A stretch of 52,421 bases of DNA from UMGS363 sp964402055 (GTDB lineage: Bacteria > Bacillota > Clostridia > Oscillospirales > Ruminococcaceae), in contig CAYOAV010000007.1 in the NCBI GenBank assembly GCA_964402055.1, positions 1-52,421 of the forward strand, read 5' to 3'. Positions 8,825-16,676 of the stretch are shown in pieces; the first letter of the stretch is position 1, and each line of letters opens with the position of its first letter. The notes beneath the pieces are model-generated. The model did not search any database. It saw only the letters and a program-made list of their open reading frames with translations, and was not told where the DNA came from. The position numbers were made by a program, and so were the translations under genes.

Positions 8825-10123
8825 ATGCTTGATATTAAATTTGTCCGTGAAAATCCGGACGCTGTAAAGGAAAACATCAAGAAAAAATTTCAGGACGAAA
8901 AGCTGCCGCTCGTTGACGAGGTAATCGAGCTTGATTCTAAGCTCCGTGCCGCTAAAACAAGAGCTGATGAGCTTCGTTCGATAAGGAATAAAACCTCTAA
9001 GGAAATCGGTGCTCTTATGGCACAGGGCAAAAAGGATGAGGCTGAAGAAGCTAAGAAAAAGGTTACAGCCTTCGGCGATGAGCTTGACGCTCTTGAAAAG
9101 CAGGAAACCGAGGTTGAAGCAGAGCTTACAAAAAAGATGATGATCATTCCGAATATCATCGATCCGTCCGTTCCTGTCGGCAAGGACGACAGCGAAAATG
9201 TCGAGATAAAGAAGTATGGCGAGCCTGTTGTTCCCGATTTTGAGGTTCCTTATCACTCCGATATAATGGAAAGCTTTGACGGCATTGATAAGGAAGCCGC
9301 AGGACGTGTTGCAGGAAATGGCTTCTATTATCTTATGGGCGATATCGCAAGACTTCATTCCGCAGTCCTTGCTTATGCAAGAGATTTTATGATTGACAGA
9401 GGCTTCACATATTGCATTCCTCCTTATATGATAAGAAGCAACGTTGTAACAGGCGTTATGAGCTTTGCGGAAATGGACGCTATGATGTATAAGATCGAGG
9501 GCGAGGATCTCTATCTTATCGGTACATCGGAGCATTCAATGATAGGTAAATATATCGATACTATCGTTAAGGAGGATACTCTTCCACATACCCTTACAAG
9601 CTATTCCCCTTGCTTCCGTAAGGAAAAGGGCGCTCACGGCGTTGAGGAGAGAGGCGTTTACAGAATACATCAGTTTGAAAAGCAGGAAATGATAGTTGTA
9701 TGTAAGCCTGAGGATAGTATGATGTGGTTCGATAAGCTCTGGCAGAATACCGTTGATCTTTTCCGCTCAATGGATATTCCTGTAAGAACAATTGAATGCT
9801 GTTCGGGAGATTTGGCTGACCTTAAGGTTAAATCCTACGATGTTGAGGCTTGGTCGCCACGTCAGAAGAAATATTTTGAGGTAGGCAGCTGCTCTAACCT
9901 CGGCGATGCACAGGCAAGACGTCTTAAGATCCGTGTAAAGGGCAAGGACGGCAACTATTTTGCACATACTCTTAATAATACGGTAGTTGCTCCACCGAGA
10001 ATGCTTATTGCGTTCCTTGAAAATCATCTCCAGGCAGACGGAACGGTAACAATTCCGGAGGTTCTCCGTCCTTATATGGGCGGTAAGGAAATTCTTGTTC
10101 CGAAAAAATCCTGCATAAAGTAA
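8825..10123 (+). CDS. serS: Seryl-tRNA synthetase
   Basis: Class II aminoacyl-tRNA synthetase charging tRNA-Ser (and tRNA-Sec where present). The protein has 432 residues, against about 425 for the family. MLDIKFVRENPDAVKENI opens the long N-terminal coiled-coil arm (to about residue 105) that grips the tRNA variable arm. The catalytic core follows, with LIGTSEHS, the motif 2 segment FRKEKGAHG, YRIHQFEK, and the late NNTVVAPPRMLIA of motif 3. The ATG at 8825 follows AAGGGAG (8810-8816); an in-frame ATG at 8804 lies upstream of that site and was rejected. It is monocistronic, ending in a strong terminator. Confidence 0.98.
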   Translation: MLDIKFVRENPDAVKENIKKKFQDEKLPLVDEVIELDSKLRAAKTRADELRSIRNKTSKEIGALMAQGKKDEAEEAKKKVTAFGDELDALEKQETEVEAELTKKMMIIPNIIDPSVPVGKDDSENVEIKKYGEPVVPDFEVPYHSDIMESFDGIDKEAAGRVAGNGFYYLMGDIARLHSAVLAYARDFMIDRGFTYCIPPYMIRSNVVTGVMSFAEMDAMMYKIEGEDLYLIGTSEHSMIGKYIDTIVKEDTLPHTLTSYSPCFRKEKGAHGVEERGVYRIHQFEKQEMIVVCKPEDSMMWFDKLWQNTVDLFRSMDIPVRTIECCSGDLADLKVKSYDVEAWSPRQKKYFEVGSCSNLGDAQARRLKIRVKGKDGNYFAHTLNNTVVAPPRMLIAFLENHLQADGTVTIPEVLRPYMGGKEILVPKKSCIK

Positions 10124-10129
10124 AAAATT

Positions 10130-10164
10130 CAGCCGCAGTTCAGAGTTGACTGCGGCTGTTTGTG
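10130..10164 (+). terminator. Bidirectional terminator between serS and flavodoxin gene
   Basis: Perfect 10-bp stem CAGCCGCAGT / ACTGCGGCTG with a 9-nt loop, flanked by an A run on the left and TTTGTGTT on the right. It sits between two convergent stop codons and can serve both genes. Confidence 0.85.
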
Positions 10165-10602
10165 TTAAAGCTTATCGTAAAAAGCAAGAACATTGGAAAT
10201 ATCATCTGCGTCAGGGTGACCCTTGGCGATTCCTCCGATAAGCTTGAACGGTCCGAAGGTATTAAATCCATAACAGCCAAATTCACCGAGTATTTTTGCA
10301 TTATGCTTTTTTACAGCTTCTGCAATGGCGTTTGTGTAGCCGTTCTTTTCCGCACCATAGGTGTAGATGAAAAAGGTCTGCTTGTTTTCGGGCATTTTTT
10401 CATCGGCAAATTTCAGAAGCATTTTATGGAATTTTGAATAGTAAATTCCCGAAGCAAAACCAATGCGGTCGTAGCCGTCAAGATTTATATTCTGTTCCGA
10501 TGTAATGTCGATGAGCGTCACATCGTTCTTTTTTGCAATTGCGTCAAGCAGCTTTTTGGTATTGCCGTGATGCTTGGAAAAATATACTATTGCTGTTTTC
10601 AA
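10165..10602 (-). CDS. Flavodoxin-like protein
   Basis: Short FMN-binding electron carrier, 145 residues. The N-terminus KTAIVYFSKHHGNTKKLLDA contains the phosphate-binding loop of the flavodoxin fold, and the later segments GFASGIYYSKFH and FFIYTYGAE match the FMN-binding loops. The best start is the TTG at 10600-10602, which follows AAGGAGG by about 7 nt; the longer upstream frame has no ribosome-binding site. It is divergent from an HxlR-type regulator, and its -10 box lies inside a perfect palindrome, so redox or electrophile-responsive control is likely (inference). Confidence 0.85.
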   Translation of the reverse strand: MKTAIVYFSKHHGNTKKLLDAIAKKNDVTLIDITSEQNINLDGYDRIGFASGIYYSKFHKMLLKFADEKMPENKQTFFIYTYGAEKNGYTNAIAEAVKKHNAKILGEFGCYGFNTFGPFKLIGGIAKGHPDADDISNVLAFYDKL

Positions 10603-10626
10603 AATAAATTCCTCCTTGACAAAAGT

Positions 10627-10645
10627 TAGTATATTTATTATACTA
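10627..10645. promoter_or_regulatory. Palindromic operator 1 (HxlR-type candidate)
   Basis: Perfect inverted repeat TAGTATA-N5-TATACTA. HxlR-family regulators such as YodB bind AGTA/TACT-type palindromes. The site overlaps the flavodoxin -10 box. Confidence 0.65.
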
Positions 10646-10665
10646 TATATTAAAGATATACACAA
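10637..10665 (-). promoter_or_regulatory. Promoter of flavodoxin gene
   Basis: On the minus strand TTGTGT (10665-10660) and TATAAT (10642-10637) are 17 bp apart. The -10 box is inside the palindrome at 10627-10645, the expected geometry for repression. Confidence 0.7.
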
Positions 10666-10687
10666 GTACGCAAAATAAACATACAGA

Positions 10688-10703
10688 GTATATTTGAATA
10701 TAC
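10688..10703. promoter_or_regulatory. Palindromic operator 2 (HxlR-type candidate)
   Basis: Perfect inverted repeat GTATAT-TTGA-ATATAC about 20 bp upstream of the hxlR start. It shares the AGTATATTT half with operator 1, which suggests that one protein reads both and regulates its own gene. Confidence 0.6.
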
Positions 10704-10723
10704 CGTATCAAAATGGAGTTAAT

Positions 10724-11083
10724 ATGAAAAAAGAGCTTACCGCAGAGGAATACCTGAACCGTGTCCTTACTTCCGAGGTCAATGATAACTGCCCGATGAG
10801 AAAAACTCTTGAACTGCTTAGCGGAAAATGGAGAACGCATATAATATATGAGCTTTGCAAAAGGGAATGCTGTCGGTTCGGGGAGCTGAAAAAGGCTTTG
10901 CCGCATATAACCAATACAATGCTTACAAATACATTGAGGGAGCTTGAAAGCGTTGGTATCGTCCATAGAGAGCAATATAACGAAATTCCCCCAAGGGTTG
11001 AATATTCTCTTACGGAAAAGGGAAAGGCTTTGCTCCCTGTTTTTACAGAGCTTGCAAAATGGGGAGAAAGCTATCTGAAATAA
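10724..11083 (+). CDS. HxlR-family winged-helix transcriptional regulator
   Basis: DNA-binding regulator of the HxlR/YodB family, 119 residues. The segment NCPMRKTLELLSGKWRTHII carries the family's conserved N-terminal cysteine, which in YodB and relatives is the redox or electrophile sensor. FGELKKALPHITNTMLTNTL is the recognition-helix region, and YSLTEKGKALLPV the wing. ATG 10724 follows GGAG by 5 nt. It is divergent from a flavodoxin gene with two palindromes between them, so it probably represses that gene and itself (inference). Confidence 0.9.
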   Translation: MKKELTAEEYLNRVLTSEVNDNCPMRKTLELLSGKWRTHIIYELCKRECCRFGELKKALPHITNTMLTNTLRELESVGIVHREQYNEIPPRVEYSLTEKGKALLPVFTELAKWGESYLK

Positions 11084-11116
11084 AAAAATCCGACTTTAAT
11101 TTGGTCGGATTTTTTC
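11084..11116. terminator. Bidirectional terminator between hxlR and cotH
   Basis: A-rich tract, stem AAATCCGAC / GTCGGATTT and T run, positioned between convergent hxlR and cotH stops. Both strands end the hairpin in a T run. Confidence 0.85.
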
Positions 11117-11135
11117 AATAATGGGCTTGCCTAAG

Positions 11136-13235
11136 TTATATCCTATCCTTAAAAATCTTAGTGAAAAGGATTGCGGCAACAAGTGCGGCGGCTGATACTG
11201 CAAGGAGTATTACCGTGCTGTTATTGTTTTCCTGCTGTCCGAAATTATCGGGCATTTCAGGTGTTTTATTATCTCTTCCAGCGTCGGAATTATCCGATTT
11301 TTGCTGATTATTTTCGGGAGGTTGAGCTGGTATGCTGTCATTTTCTGCGTTTTCATTTTCGTCAGAGCTTTCAGCAGATGTTGTACCTTCCTGCGGAATT
11401 TCGGGTGGAGTGAAGCCATTATTATCTCCGTCAGGCATTTCAGGAGGTTGTTGTCCGTCTGAATCGGGCGGTGTAAAATCGCTGAAATCAATATCAGACA
11501 TATCAGGCTTTTCACCAAAAGGTGTATTATTCATATCAGGAGGAGTAAAGCCGCCATTTTGACCGCCGCCAAAGCCGCCGCCCATTGAACCCATTAAATT
11601 GAGCTTGACAGATGAACCGTCAATAAGTGCGGAGCTGTCTGCCGACTGCCCCTCTGAGGTTGAGGGGATATTTCCGTCAAGCTGACCTCTTACACTTTCC
11701 GCACGAAGCAGACAGAACTGCTCCAAAGCCTTTGAACCCTCGGTAAATTCATCATATGTGCAGAATTTTGTCGGATCTTTCTCAACATACGGAGCGATCA
11801 TTGAATTAACACGCTCAAATTCCTCTTCAAAATATCCGCTTTCAAAGTATTCAGCGATAAATTCGGATAATGCCGTGTGGTAAAGTGCGGTATATTCCTC
11901 ATCGGCAAATATCCATGCTATCATCGGTCTTGAGTCGGTATCTCCGCCCGAAACAGGGGAATCTATCGGATAATTTATCATAGAATTACTCTCGCCGCCC
12001 TGGAAAGTGCCAAAGGCAAGGTTATAATCCCATGGTATCATTGAAAGAATACCGTCTTTTTCGTAAAGATAATAATTATGGATCATTGAACCTGTATAGC
12101 TGTCAAAATTGCATACAAAATTATGCACGGCAAAATAGCTGATAACCTTTTCAACATCGACCACTGATGAAGCTTCATCGGAAGAAAGAGTTTTCAGTGA
12201 ATTTATCAGGCGTTCCTTATCGCTGTCGGAAATATCAGTTTTTGCGTTATCGAATATATTTGAATAGCTGTCGGGATCATCGTCCGTGTAGATAAGCTTT
12301 ACATCGTCAGAACCCATTCCTCCGCCGAATCCACCGCCTTTATGCTCGTCTTTTTTCTGATTTTCGCCGTTACGTTCGGTATTATCGGGAGAAAAATTAT
12401 CCTGAATTTTGCTGAAATCTATTGATTCTGCAAGGCTTTTCAGGTCATCAAGGGTTTCGCTGTCTTCAAATTTTTCTTTAAGCTCGGAAAAATCCTCCGA
12501 TTGGCCGAAGCTGTTTTCAATTGCGGAAAAAACGTCCGAATTTTCAAACTGCTCCTTGAATTTTTCAATATCTTCATTGTCAAATTCAAAATCCTTGCCG
12601 TTTCCTCTGCCGCCGCCCATTGAAATGCTGTCAGGCTTGTAAAGCTTGCCTGTGCTGTCATAATTACGTTCAAGGAAGCCATCTTCTATCGCTTCAACAG
12701 CAAGATAAAGTCCCCAGTCATCTCCGTTTACGGTTATATATGCAAAGCTGCAAAGCGGTGCGTTCACGCCTGCATAGCTCATCATTGTATAGCAAAGATA
12801 ATCCTTCATATAGGTATTATCCTGGATTATATTGTTAAGGCAGAGCTTGTCAAGACCATGATAATTCAATGCGTCAGAATAATGGTCAAATTCCAGCTTA
12901 AAGCTGTATCGGTCATTGCCATATTGTGCGACCTGACTTAACGATGTATTGCCCTTTGCACGGAGAGCGACATTTTTATAGCTTTCGCCGTCTATTACAA
13001 CAGAGCAGGCGGAATATTCTTCATTTTCACAGCTGTCAATAAATTCGTCCCAGTTGTCCATAACGATATCTATTGTATGAACCCTTGAGGTATCAAAAAG
13101 ACGTGACTCATAGCCAACGGTTTTTGAAGCCGCTTCTATCCCAAAAAAATCAGGGAAATACAGCAGAAAGGTAACTGCAAGGCATAAAACCAGTATGACT
13201 GCACATACCTTGTTAAGGTGTTTGCTTGTTGACAT
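11136..13235 (-). CDS. CotH kinase family protein, membrane-anchored at both ends
   Basis: Atypical Fam20C-like kinase of the CotH family, whose Bacillus member phosphorylates spore-coat proteins. Of 699 residues, a membrane segment at about 9-30 precedes the CotH domain. Visible signatures are RAKGNTSLSQ (glycine-rich region), SFKLEFDHY (candidate catalytic Lys), LCLNNIIQDNTYMKDYLCY and IPWDYNLAFG (metal-binding Asp/Asn). A G/D/E-rich insert occupies about 220-310. A long low-complexity tail (about 530-670, rich in P, E, D, N and G) leads to a C-terminal membrane helix (about 675-693). The domain should face outside the cytoplasm. It is the last gene of a VTC-DUF4956-CotH operon, which hints at phosphate chemistry on surface proteins or polymers (inference). 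The substrate is unknown. Confidence 0.9.
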   Translation of the reverse strand: MSTSKHLNKVCAVILVLCLAVTFLLYFPDFFGIEAASKTVGYESRLFDTSRVHTIDIVMDNWDEFIDSCENEEYSACSVVIDGESYKNVALRAKGNTSLSQVAQYGNDRYSFKLEFDHYSDALNYHGLDKLCLNNIIQDNTYMKDYLCYTMMSYAGVNAPLCSFAYITVNGDDWGLYLAVEAIEDGFLERNYDSTGKLYKPDSISMGGGRGNGKDFEFDNEDIEKFKEQFENSDVFSAIENSFGQSEDFSELKEKFEDSETLDDLKSLAESIDFSKIQDNFSPDNTERNGENQKKDEHKGGGFGGGMGSDDVKLIYTDDDPDSYSNIFDNAKTDISDSDKERLINSLKTLSSDEASSVVDVEKVISYFAVHNFVCNFDSYTGSMIHNYYLYEKDGILSMIPWDYNLAFGTFQGGESNSMINYPIDSPVSGGDTDSRPMIAWIFADEEYTALYHTALSEFIAEYFESGYFEEEFERVNSMIAPYVEKDPTKFCTYDEFTEGSKALEQFCLLRAESVRGQLDGNIPSTSEGQSADSSALIDGSSVKLNLMGSMGGGFGGGQNGGFTPPDMNNTPFGEKPDMSDIDFSDFTPPDSDGQQPPEMPDGDNNGFTPPEIPQEGTTSAESSDENENAENDSIPAQPPENNQQKSDNSDAGRDNKTPEMPDNFGQQENNNSTVILLAVSAAALVAAILFTKIFKDRI

Positions 13236-13251
13236 TGTTATCCTCCTGCAT

Positions 13252-13923
13252 TTATCCCATATATTCGCCGTTGAAGCTTACAAGCACGGCACTCTGTACG
13301 CCGTTCATTTCGGAAAGGATATTTACAAAATCGGTGTTATCGTCCTTAAGACGTATTTCATAATTAACCTCAACAGAACCGTTTACAGCGGTCTTGCTCT
13401 TTACAGTACAGCGTACAGTCTGCTTTTCAAGAAAAGCGTAAGCGGCTTTTTCACTTTCGTGGCTGTCGCATTTGATAACGGCAATGTAGGGGTTGATATG
13501 CTGCTTTTTGTTAACGAAAATAAGCAGAACTATGCCGATTATAATGCTTCCGATAACTGCAAGGGGTATCATACCTGCCGCAAGAACTATTCCTGCCGCA
13601 ATCGACCAGAAAAGGAATGCGATATCAAGCGGTTCCTTTATCGCTGTACGGAATCTGACGATGGATAATGCACCGACCATACCGAGCGAAAGCACAACGT
13701 TAGATGTAACGGCGAGAATAACAAGATTTGTTATCATTGTAAGTGCGATAAGCGTTACTCCGAAGCTTGATGAGTACATAACTCCCGAATATGTCTTTTT
13801 GTAAACGCAGAAAATAAACAATCCAAGTCCGAACGCAAGGATCAGCGATATAGCCATATCAAGAAGGCTCACGCTTGTTACATTTTCCAGAAAGCTTGAT
13901 TTAAAAATATCATTAAAAGTCAT
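13252..13923 (-). CDS. DUF4956 domain membrane protein
   Basis: Membrane protein of unknown function, 223 residues, recognised as DUF4956. There are about four transmembrane helices in residues 20-145. The conserved cytoplasmic-side motif LSLGMVGALSIVRFRTAIKE lies between helices; this arginine-rich segment is the family's most conserved part. A soluble C-terminal domain of about 75 residues follows. It lies 12 bp after the VTC-domain gene and 16 bp before cotH, so all three are one transcript. DUF4956 genes often accompany VTC-domain and CotH genes, but no biochemical role has been assigned to my knowledge. Confidence 0.85.
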   Translation of the reverse strand: MTFNDIFKSSFLENVTSVSLLDMAISLILAFGLGLFIFCVYKKTYSGVMYSSSFGVTLIALTMITNLVILAVTSNVVLSLGMVGALSIVRFRTAIKEPLDIAFLFWSIAAGIVLAAGMIPLAVIGSIIIGIVLLIFVNKKQHINPYIAVIKCDSHESEKAAYAFLEKQTVRCTVKSKTAVNGSVEVNYEIRLKDDNTDFVNILSEMNGVQSAVLVSFNGEYMG

Positions 13924-13935
13924 TGTTTTTATCTC

Positions 13936-14598
13936 CTATCCATATATTCTGCATACTGCATATTTTGAAAAAGCCGAGGTCTGACGGCTTCCGAGCTGAA
14001 CCGCCTCTGATATTACCGATGGTAAAAACTCATCCCATTTTACTTCAAGTATAATTTCTTCACCCGTCGGAACGGTAAGCTTTTCAAGTAAATCAGACGA
14101 ATTTAAGCCTGTTCGTATATCGTGGTCAATAGTCACACGGACGTTCCCAGCTGAAAAAACAAATGCTTCTCTTGTGTAATCAACTATTGTTTTAGGTTTG
14201 AGAAGCTGAGAATCCATTTTGAAAGCAAGCTCATCAATAAGCTCATTTCCGCTGTTCCTTATAGGTATTCCCTTTGCAAGCTGCTCTGCCTGTTCAAAAG
14301 TCAGAGCGGCACTCTGCTTGCTTGTAAGACCGTTTATCTTGCTTTTCTTTTCAAGACGTATAAAGGAAGTATCGCCGTTATAAAAGCGTATACGGAATTT
14401 TTCACGGTAATTAACGCCGTTTATTTTTTCGGTAAGTGCCTTGTCAAAAAGATTATCGAAATAAAGGCTTCGTATTTCATAGCCGCCATTTTTGCAAAAG
14501 CTGTCATATTGCATTATCGCCGAAAGCCGCTGTATAAGTATGATACGGTCGGCAGACGTTATAGAATGCTTGAATTCGTGACGGAATTTCTGTTCCAT
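13936..14598 (-). CDS. VTC-domain (polyphosphate polymerase-like) protein
   Basis: Soluble VTC-domain protein of 220 residues, related to the catalytic tunnel domain of yeast Vtc4, which makes polyphosphate from ATP. Tunnel-lining basic residues are visible in RHEFKHSI, EIRSLYFDN, REKFRIRFY and FIRLEKKSKINGLTSKQ. Acidic metal-binding positions are in VTIDHDIRTG and IILEVKWDEFLP. ATG 14598 follows AAGGAG by 7 nt. It heads the operon with DUF4956 and CotH. The gene ends in TAG. Whether it makes polyphosphate or binds another triphosphate substrate is not determinable here. Confidence 0.85.
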   Translation of the reverse strand: MEQKFRHEFKHSITSADRIILIQRLSAIMQYDSFCKNGGYEIRSLYFDNLFDKALTEKINGVNYREKFRIRFYNGDTSFIRLEKKSKINGLTSKQSAALTFEQAEQLAKGIPIRNSGNELIDELAFKMDSQLLKPKTIVDYTREAFVFSAGNVRVTIDHDIRTGLNSSDLLEKLTVPTGEEIILEVKWDEFLPSVISEAVQLGSRQTSAFSKYAVCRIYG

Positions 14599-14837
14599 TG
14601 CATCGCTCCTTAAAAATATTTACCCAACGGTTGTATAGTATAATAGCTCAACCTTAAACAAACCTTAGGAAACGATTTTTGAGATAAAAAGCTAAAAATT
14701 TCAAAATGGTTACAGAGATACACTCCATTTGCATAATGTTTAAAAATAGATTACAGTTTTTAAAAATAGTGGAAAAATAAGGGGGATTGTGATATAATTT
14801 ATTGTTGAAAAAGGTTCGTCAGGAGATGAATAGGTTT
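14599..14837. promoter_or_regulatory. Divergent regulatory region between VTC operon and ABC operon
   Basis: About 240 bp separates the two divergent operons. On the right, an extended -10 (TGA TATAAT, 14793-14798) with a weak TGGAAA (14770-14775) 17 bp upstream serves the ABC operon. On the left, a TATACT -10 (complement of 14637-14642) lies about 40 bp upstream of the VTC gene, without a clear -35 box. No long palindrome stands out. The shared region would allow coordinated control. Confidence 0.6.
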
Positions 14838-15752
14838 ATGAAAAAAATCGGTACAAAGCCGAAAGAAAAAAGAGCTGAAAAAAAGACTGTAAAGCTCAGA
14901 CGTGGAGAAAAAGCTTTTTCAATAGGCTGTATCGCACCGAGCTTTGTCGGAGTAATGATATTTTTTATAGTGCCGTTTATAGTGATCTTATATTATTCGG
15001 TCGTTGATAATCCGATAAATAAGGAATTTGTGTTTTTAGATAATTATATAAGCATTCTCAAAAATACCGCATTTAAAAAGGCGGCATTGAATACGCTTAA
15101 ATTCTCGCTTACGGCTGTTCCGCTGGCAGTTATTCTCGGATTGGCTCTTGCAATGCTGCTTGACGCAAAAATACCATTTGTAAGTCAGTTCAGGGCAAGC
15201 TTTCTCTGCCCGATGATGGTTCCTGTTGCATCGGTAGTGCTTATATGGCAGGTTATTTTCCATTATAACGGCACGCTGAACGTGTTTTTGTCAAATTTTG
15301 GCATTGATAAAATTGACTGGCTTAAATCTGATAAAGCAATGATAGTTGTAACGGCACTGTTTTTATGGAAAAATCTTGGATATAATATGATACTTTTCCT
15401 CTCGGCTCTCGGAGGCATTTCCAGAGATCAGCTTGAAGTCGCAACGCTGGAGGGAGCAGGTGTATGGTATAAATTCTTCCATATAAAGCTGCGTCACCTT
15501 TCCCCTACGATACTTTTTGTTGCAATTCTTTCATTGATAAATTCCTTCAAGGTGTTCCGTGAGGTTTATCTGCTTACGGGAGATTATCCATACGATTCGG
15601 TTTATATGCTTCAGCATTTTATGAACAACACCTTCCGCTCGCTTGATTATCAAAAGCTCTCTGCGGCGGCGATACTTATGTCGATAGTTATTATCGTTAT
15701 TCTTGCGTTGCTGTTCTGGGCGGAAAGCAAATTCGGGGAGGATACGGAATGA
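14838..15752 (+). CDS. Sugar-type ABC transporter permease (MalF/UgpA-like)
   Basis: Integral membrane permease of the carbohydrate-uptake-1 type with about six helices. The cytoplasmic EAA loop reads EVATLEGAGVWYKFFHIKL, the site for docking the ATPase. A TTG at 14802 lies before the predicted transcription start (about 14805), so the real start is ATG 14838 or ATG 14826; AGGAG (14821-14825) directly abuts the latter, so 14838 is preferred. It overlaps the next permease by 4 nt. The five-gene operon has no ATPase gene, so a shared MsmK-type ATPase elsewhere would be needed, or the pair has another role. The substrate is unknown. Confidence 0.88.
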   Translation: MKKIGTKPKEKRAEKKTVKLRRGEKAFSIGCIAPSFVGVMIFFIVPFIVILYYSVVDNPINKEFVFLDNYISILKNTAFKKAALNTLKFSLTAVPLAVILGLALAMLLDAKIPFVSQFRASFLCPMMVPVASVVLIWQVIFHYNGTLNVFLSNFGIDKIDWLKSDKAMIVVTALFLWKNLGYNMILFLSALGGISRDQLEVATLEGAGVWYKFFHIKLRHLSPTILFVAILSLINSFKVFREVYLLTGDYPYDSVYMLQHFMNNTFRSLDYQKLSAAAILMSIVIIVILALLFWAESKFGEDTE

Positions 15753-16663
15753 CAAAATTAAAAAAGCGAAAAAGCTTTAACCGCCGTCAGAATAAAATAG
15801 CACTTGCTGTTATGACTTTGTTTGCGGCGGCTGCGGCGATAGTTTTTCTTGTGCCAACGGTTCTTACAATAGCAAACTCGTTTATGTCGGGTTCGGAAAT
15901 ATCCGCAAATTACGGAACAGTCTTTTCTACGACCGATACAGGCGGAAAAACCTTTATTTCAGAAACGGTAAATCTTAAATTTATCCCTGATATGGTTTCA
16001 TTTTCGCAATATTTTACCGTGCTGTTCAAAAGCCCCGATTATCTGTTCAAATTCTGGAATTCGGTCATACTTGTCGTGCCGATAGTTATATTCCAGCTTG
16101 CGGTAGCGGCTTTCGCTTCATATGGCTTTGCAAGGCTTCACGGCAGGCTTAAGGAAATACTTTTCTTTGTGTATGTTATCGTTATGATGATGCCTTATCA
16201 GGTTACGCTTGTACCGAATTATCTTGTTTCGGATGCATTGGGCATACTTAATACACGCTGGGCGATAATTCTGCCTGCGGTTTTTACACCGTATTCCGTT
16301 TTTATCCTGACAAAGGTCATGCGGAGAATACCGCTCTCACTTATCGAGGCGGCAAAGCTTGACGGTGCAGGCGAAATGCAGATTTTCCGATATATCGCAC
16401 TTCCGCTTTGCAGGAGCGTTATATATTCGGTTATAATACTTGTTTTTATTGATTACTGGAATATGGTCGAACAGCCGCTTATTCTTCTTAATGATGAAAG
16501 CCTTTACCCGCTGTCGGTTTATCTTTCAAGGATAAATTCGGGTGAGATCGGGCTTGCGTTTGCGGTCGCAACAATATATATGATACCAACTCTGCTTATG
16601 TTCCTCTACGGCGAGGATTATCTTGTTGAGGGAATTGCATATTCGGGCGGTATCAAAGGTTAA
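15749..16663 (+). CDS. Sugar-type ABC transporter permease (MalG/UgpE-like)
   Basis: Partner permease of 304 residues with about six helices and the EAA loop EAAKLDGAGEMQIFRYIALP. The N-terminal extracytoplasmic loop between helices 1 and 2 is fairly long (about residues 45-100). Its ATG overlaps the previous stop (ATGA at 15749-15752), so the two permeases are translationally coupled, as expected for a heterodimeric channel. The MFP-like gene begins 13 bp after its stop. Confidence 0.9.
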   Translation: MTKLKKRKSFNRRQNKIALAVMTLFAAAAAIVFLVPTVLTIANSFMSGSEISANYGTVFSTTDTGGKTFISETVNLKFIPDMVSFSQYFTVLFKSPDYLFKFWNSVILVVPIVIFQLAVAAFASYGFARLHGRLKEILFFVYVIVMMMPYQVTLVPNYLVSDALGILNTRWAIILPAVFTPYSVFILTKVMRRIPLSLIEAAKLDGAGEMQIFRYIALPLCRSVIYSVIILVFIDYWNMVEQPLILLNDESLYPLSVYLSRINSGEIGLAFAVATIYMIPTLLMFLYGEDYLVEGIAYSGGIKG

Positions 16664-16676
16664 TGGAGGAACTCAG

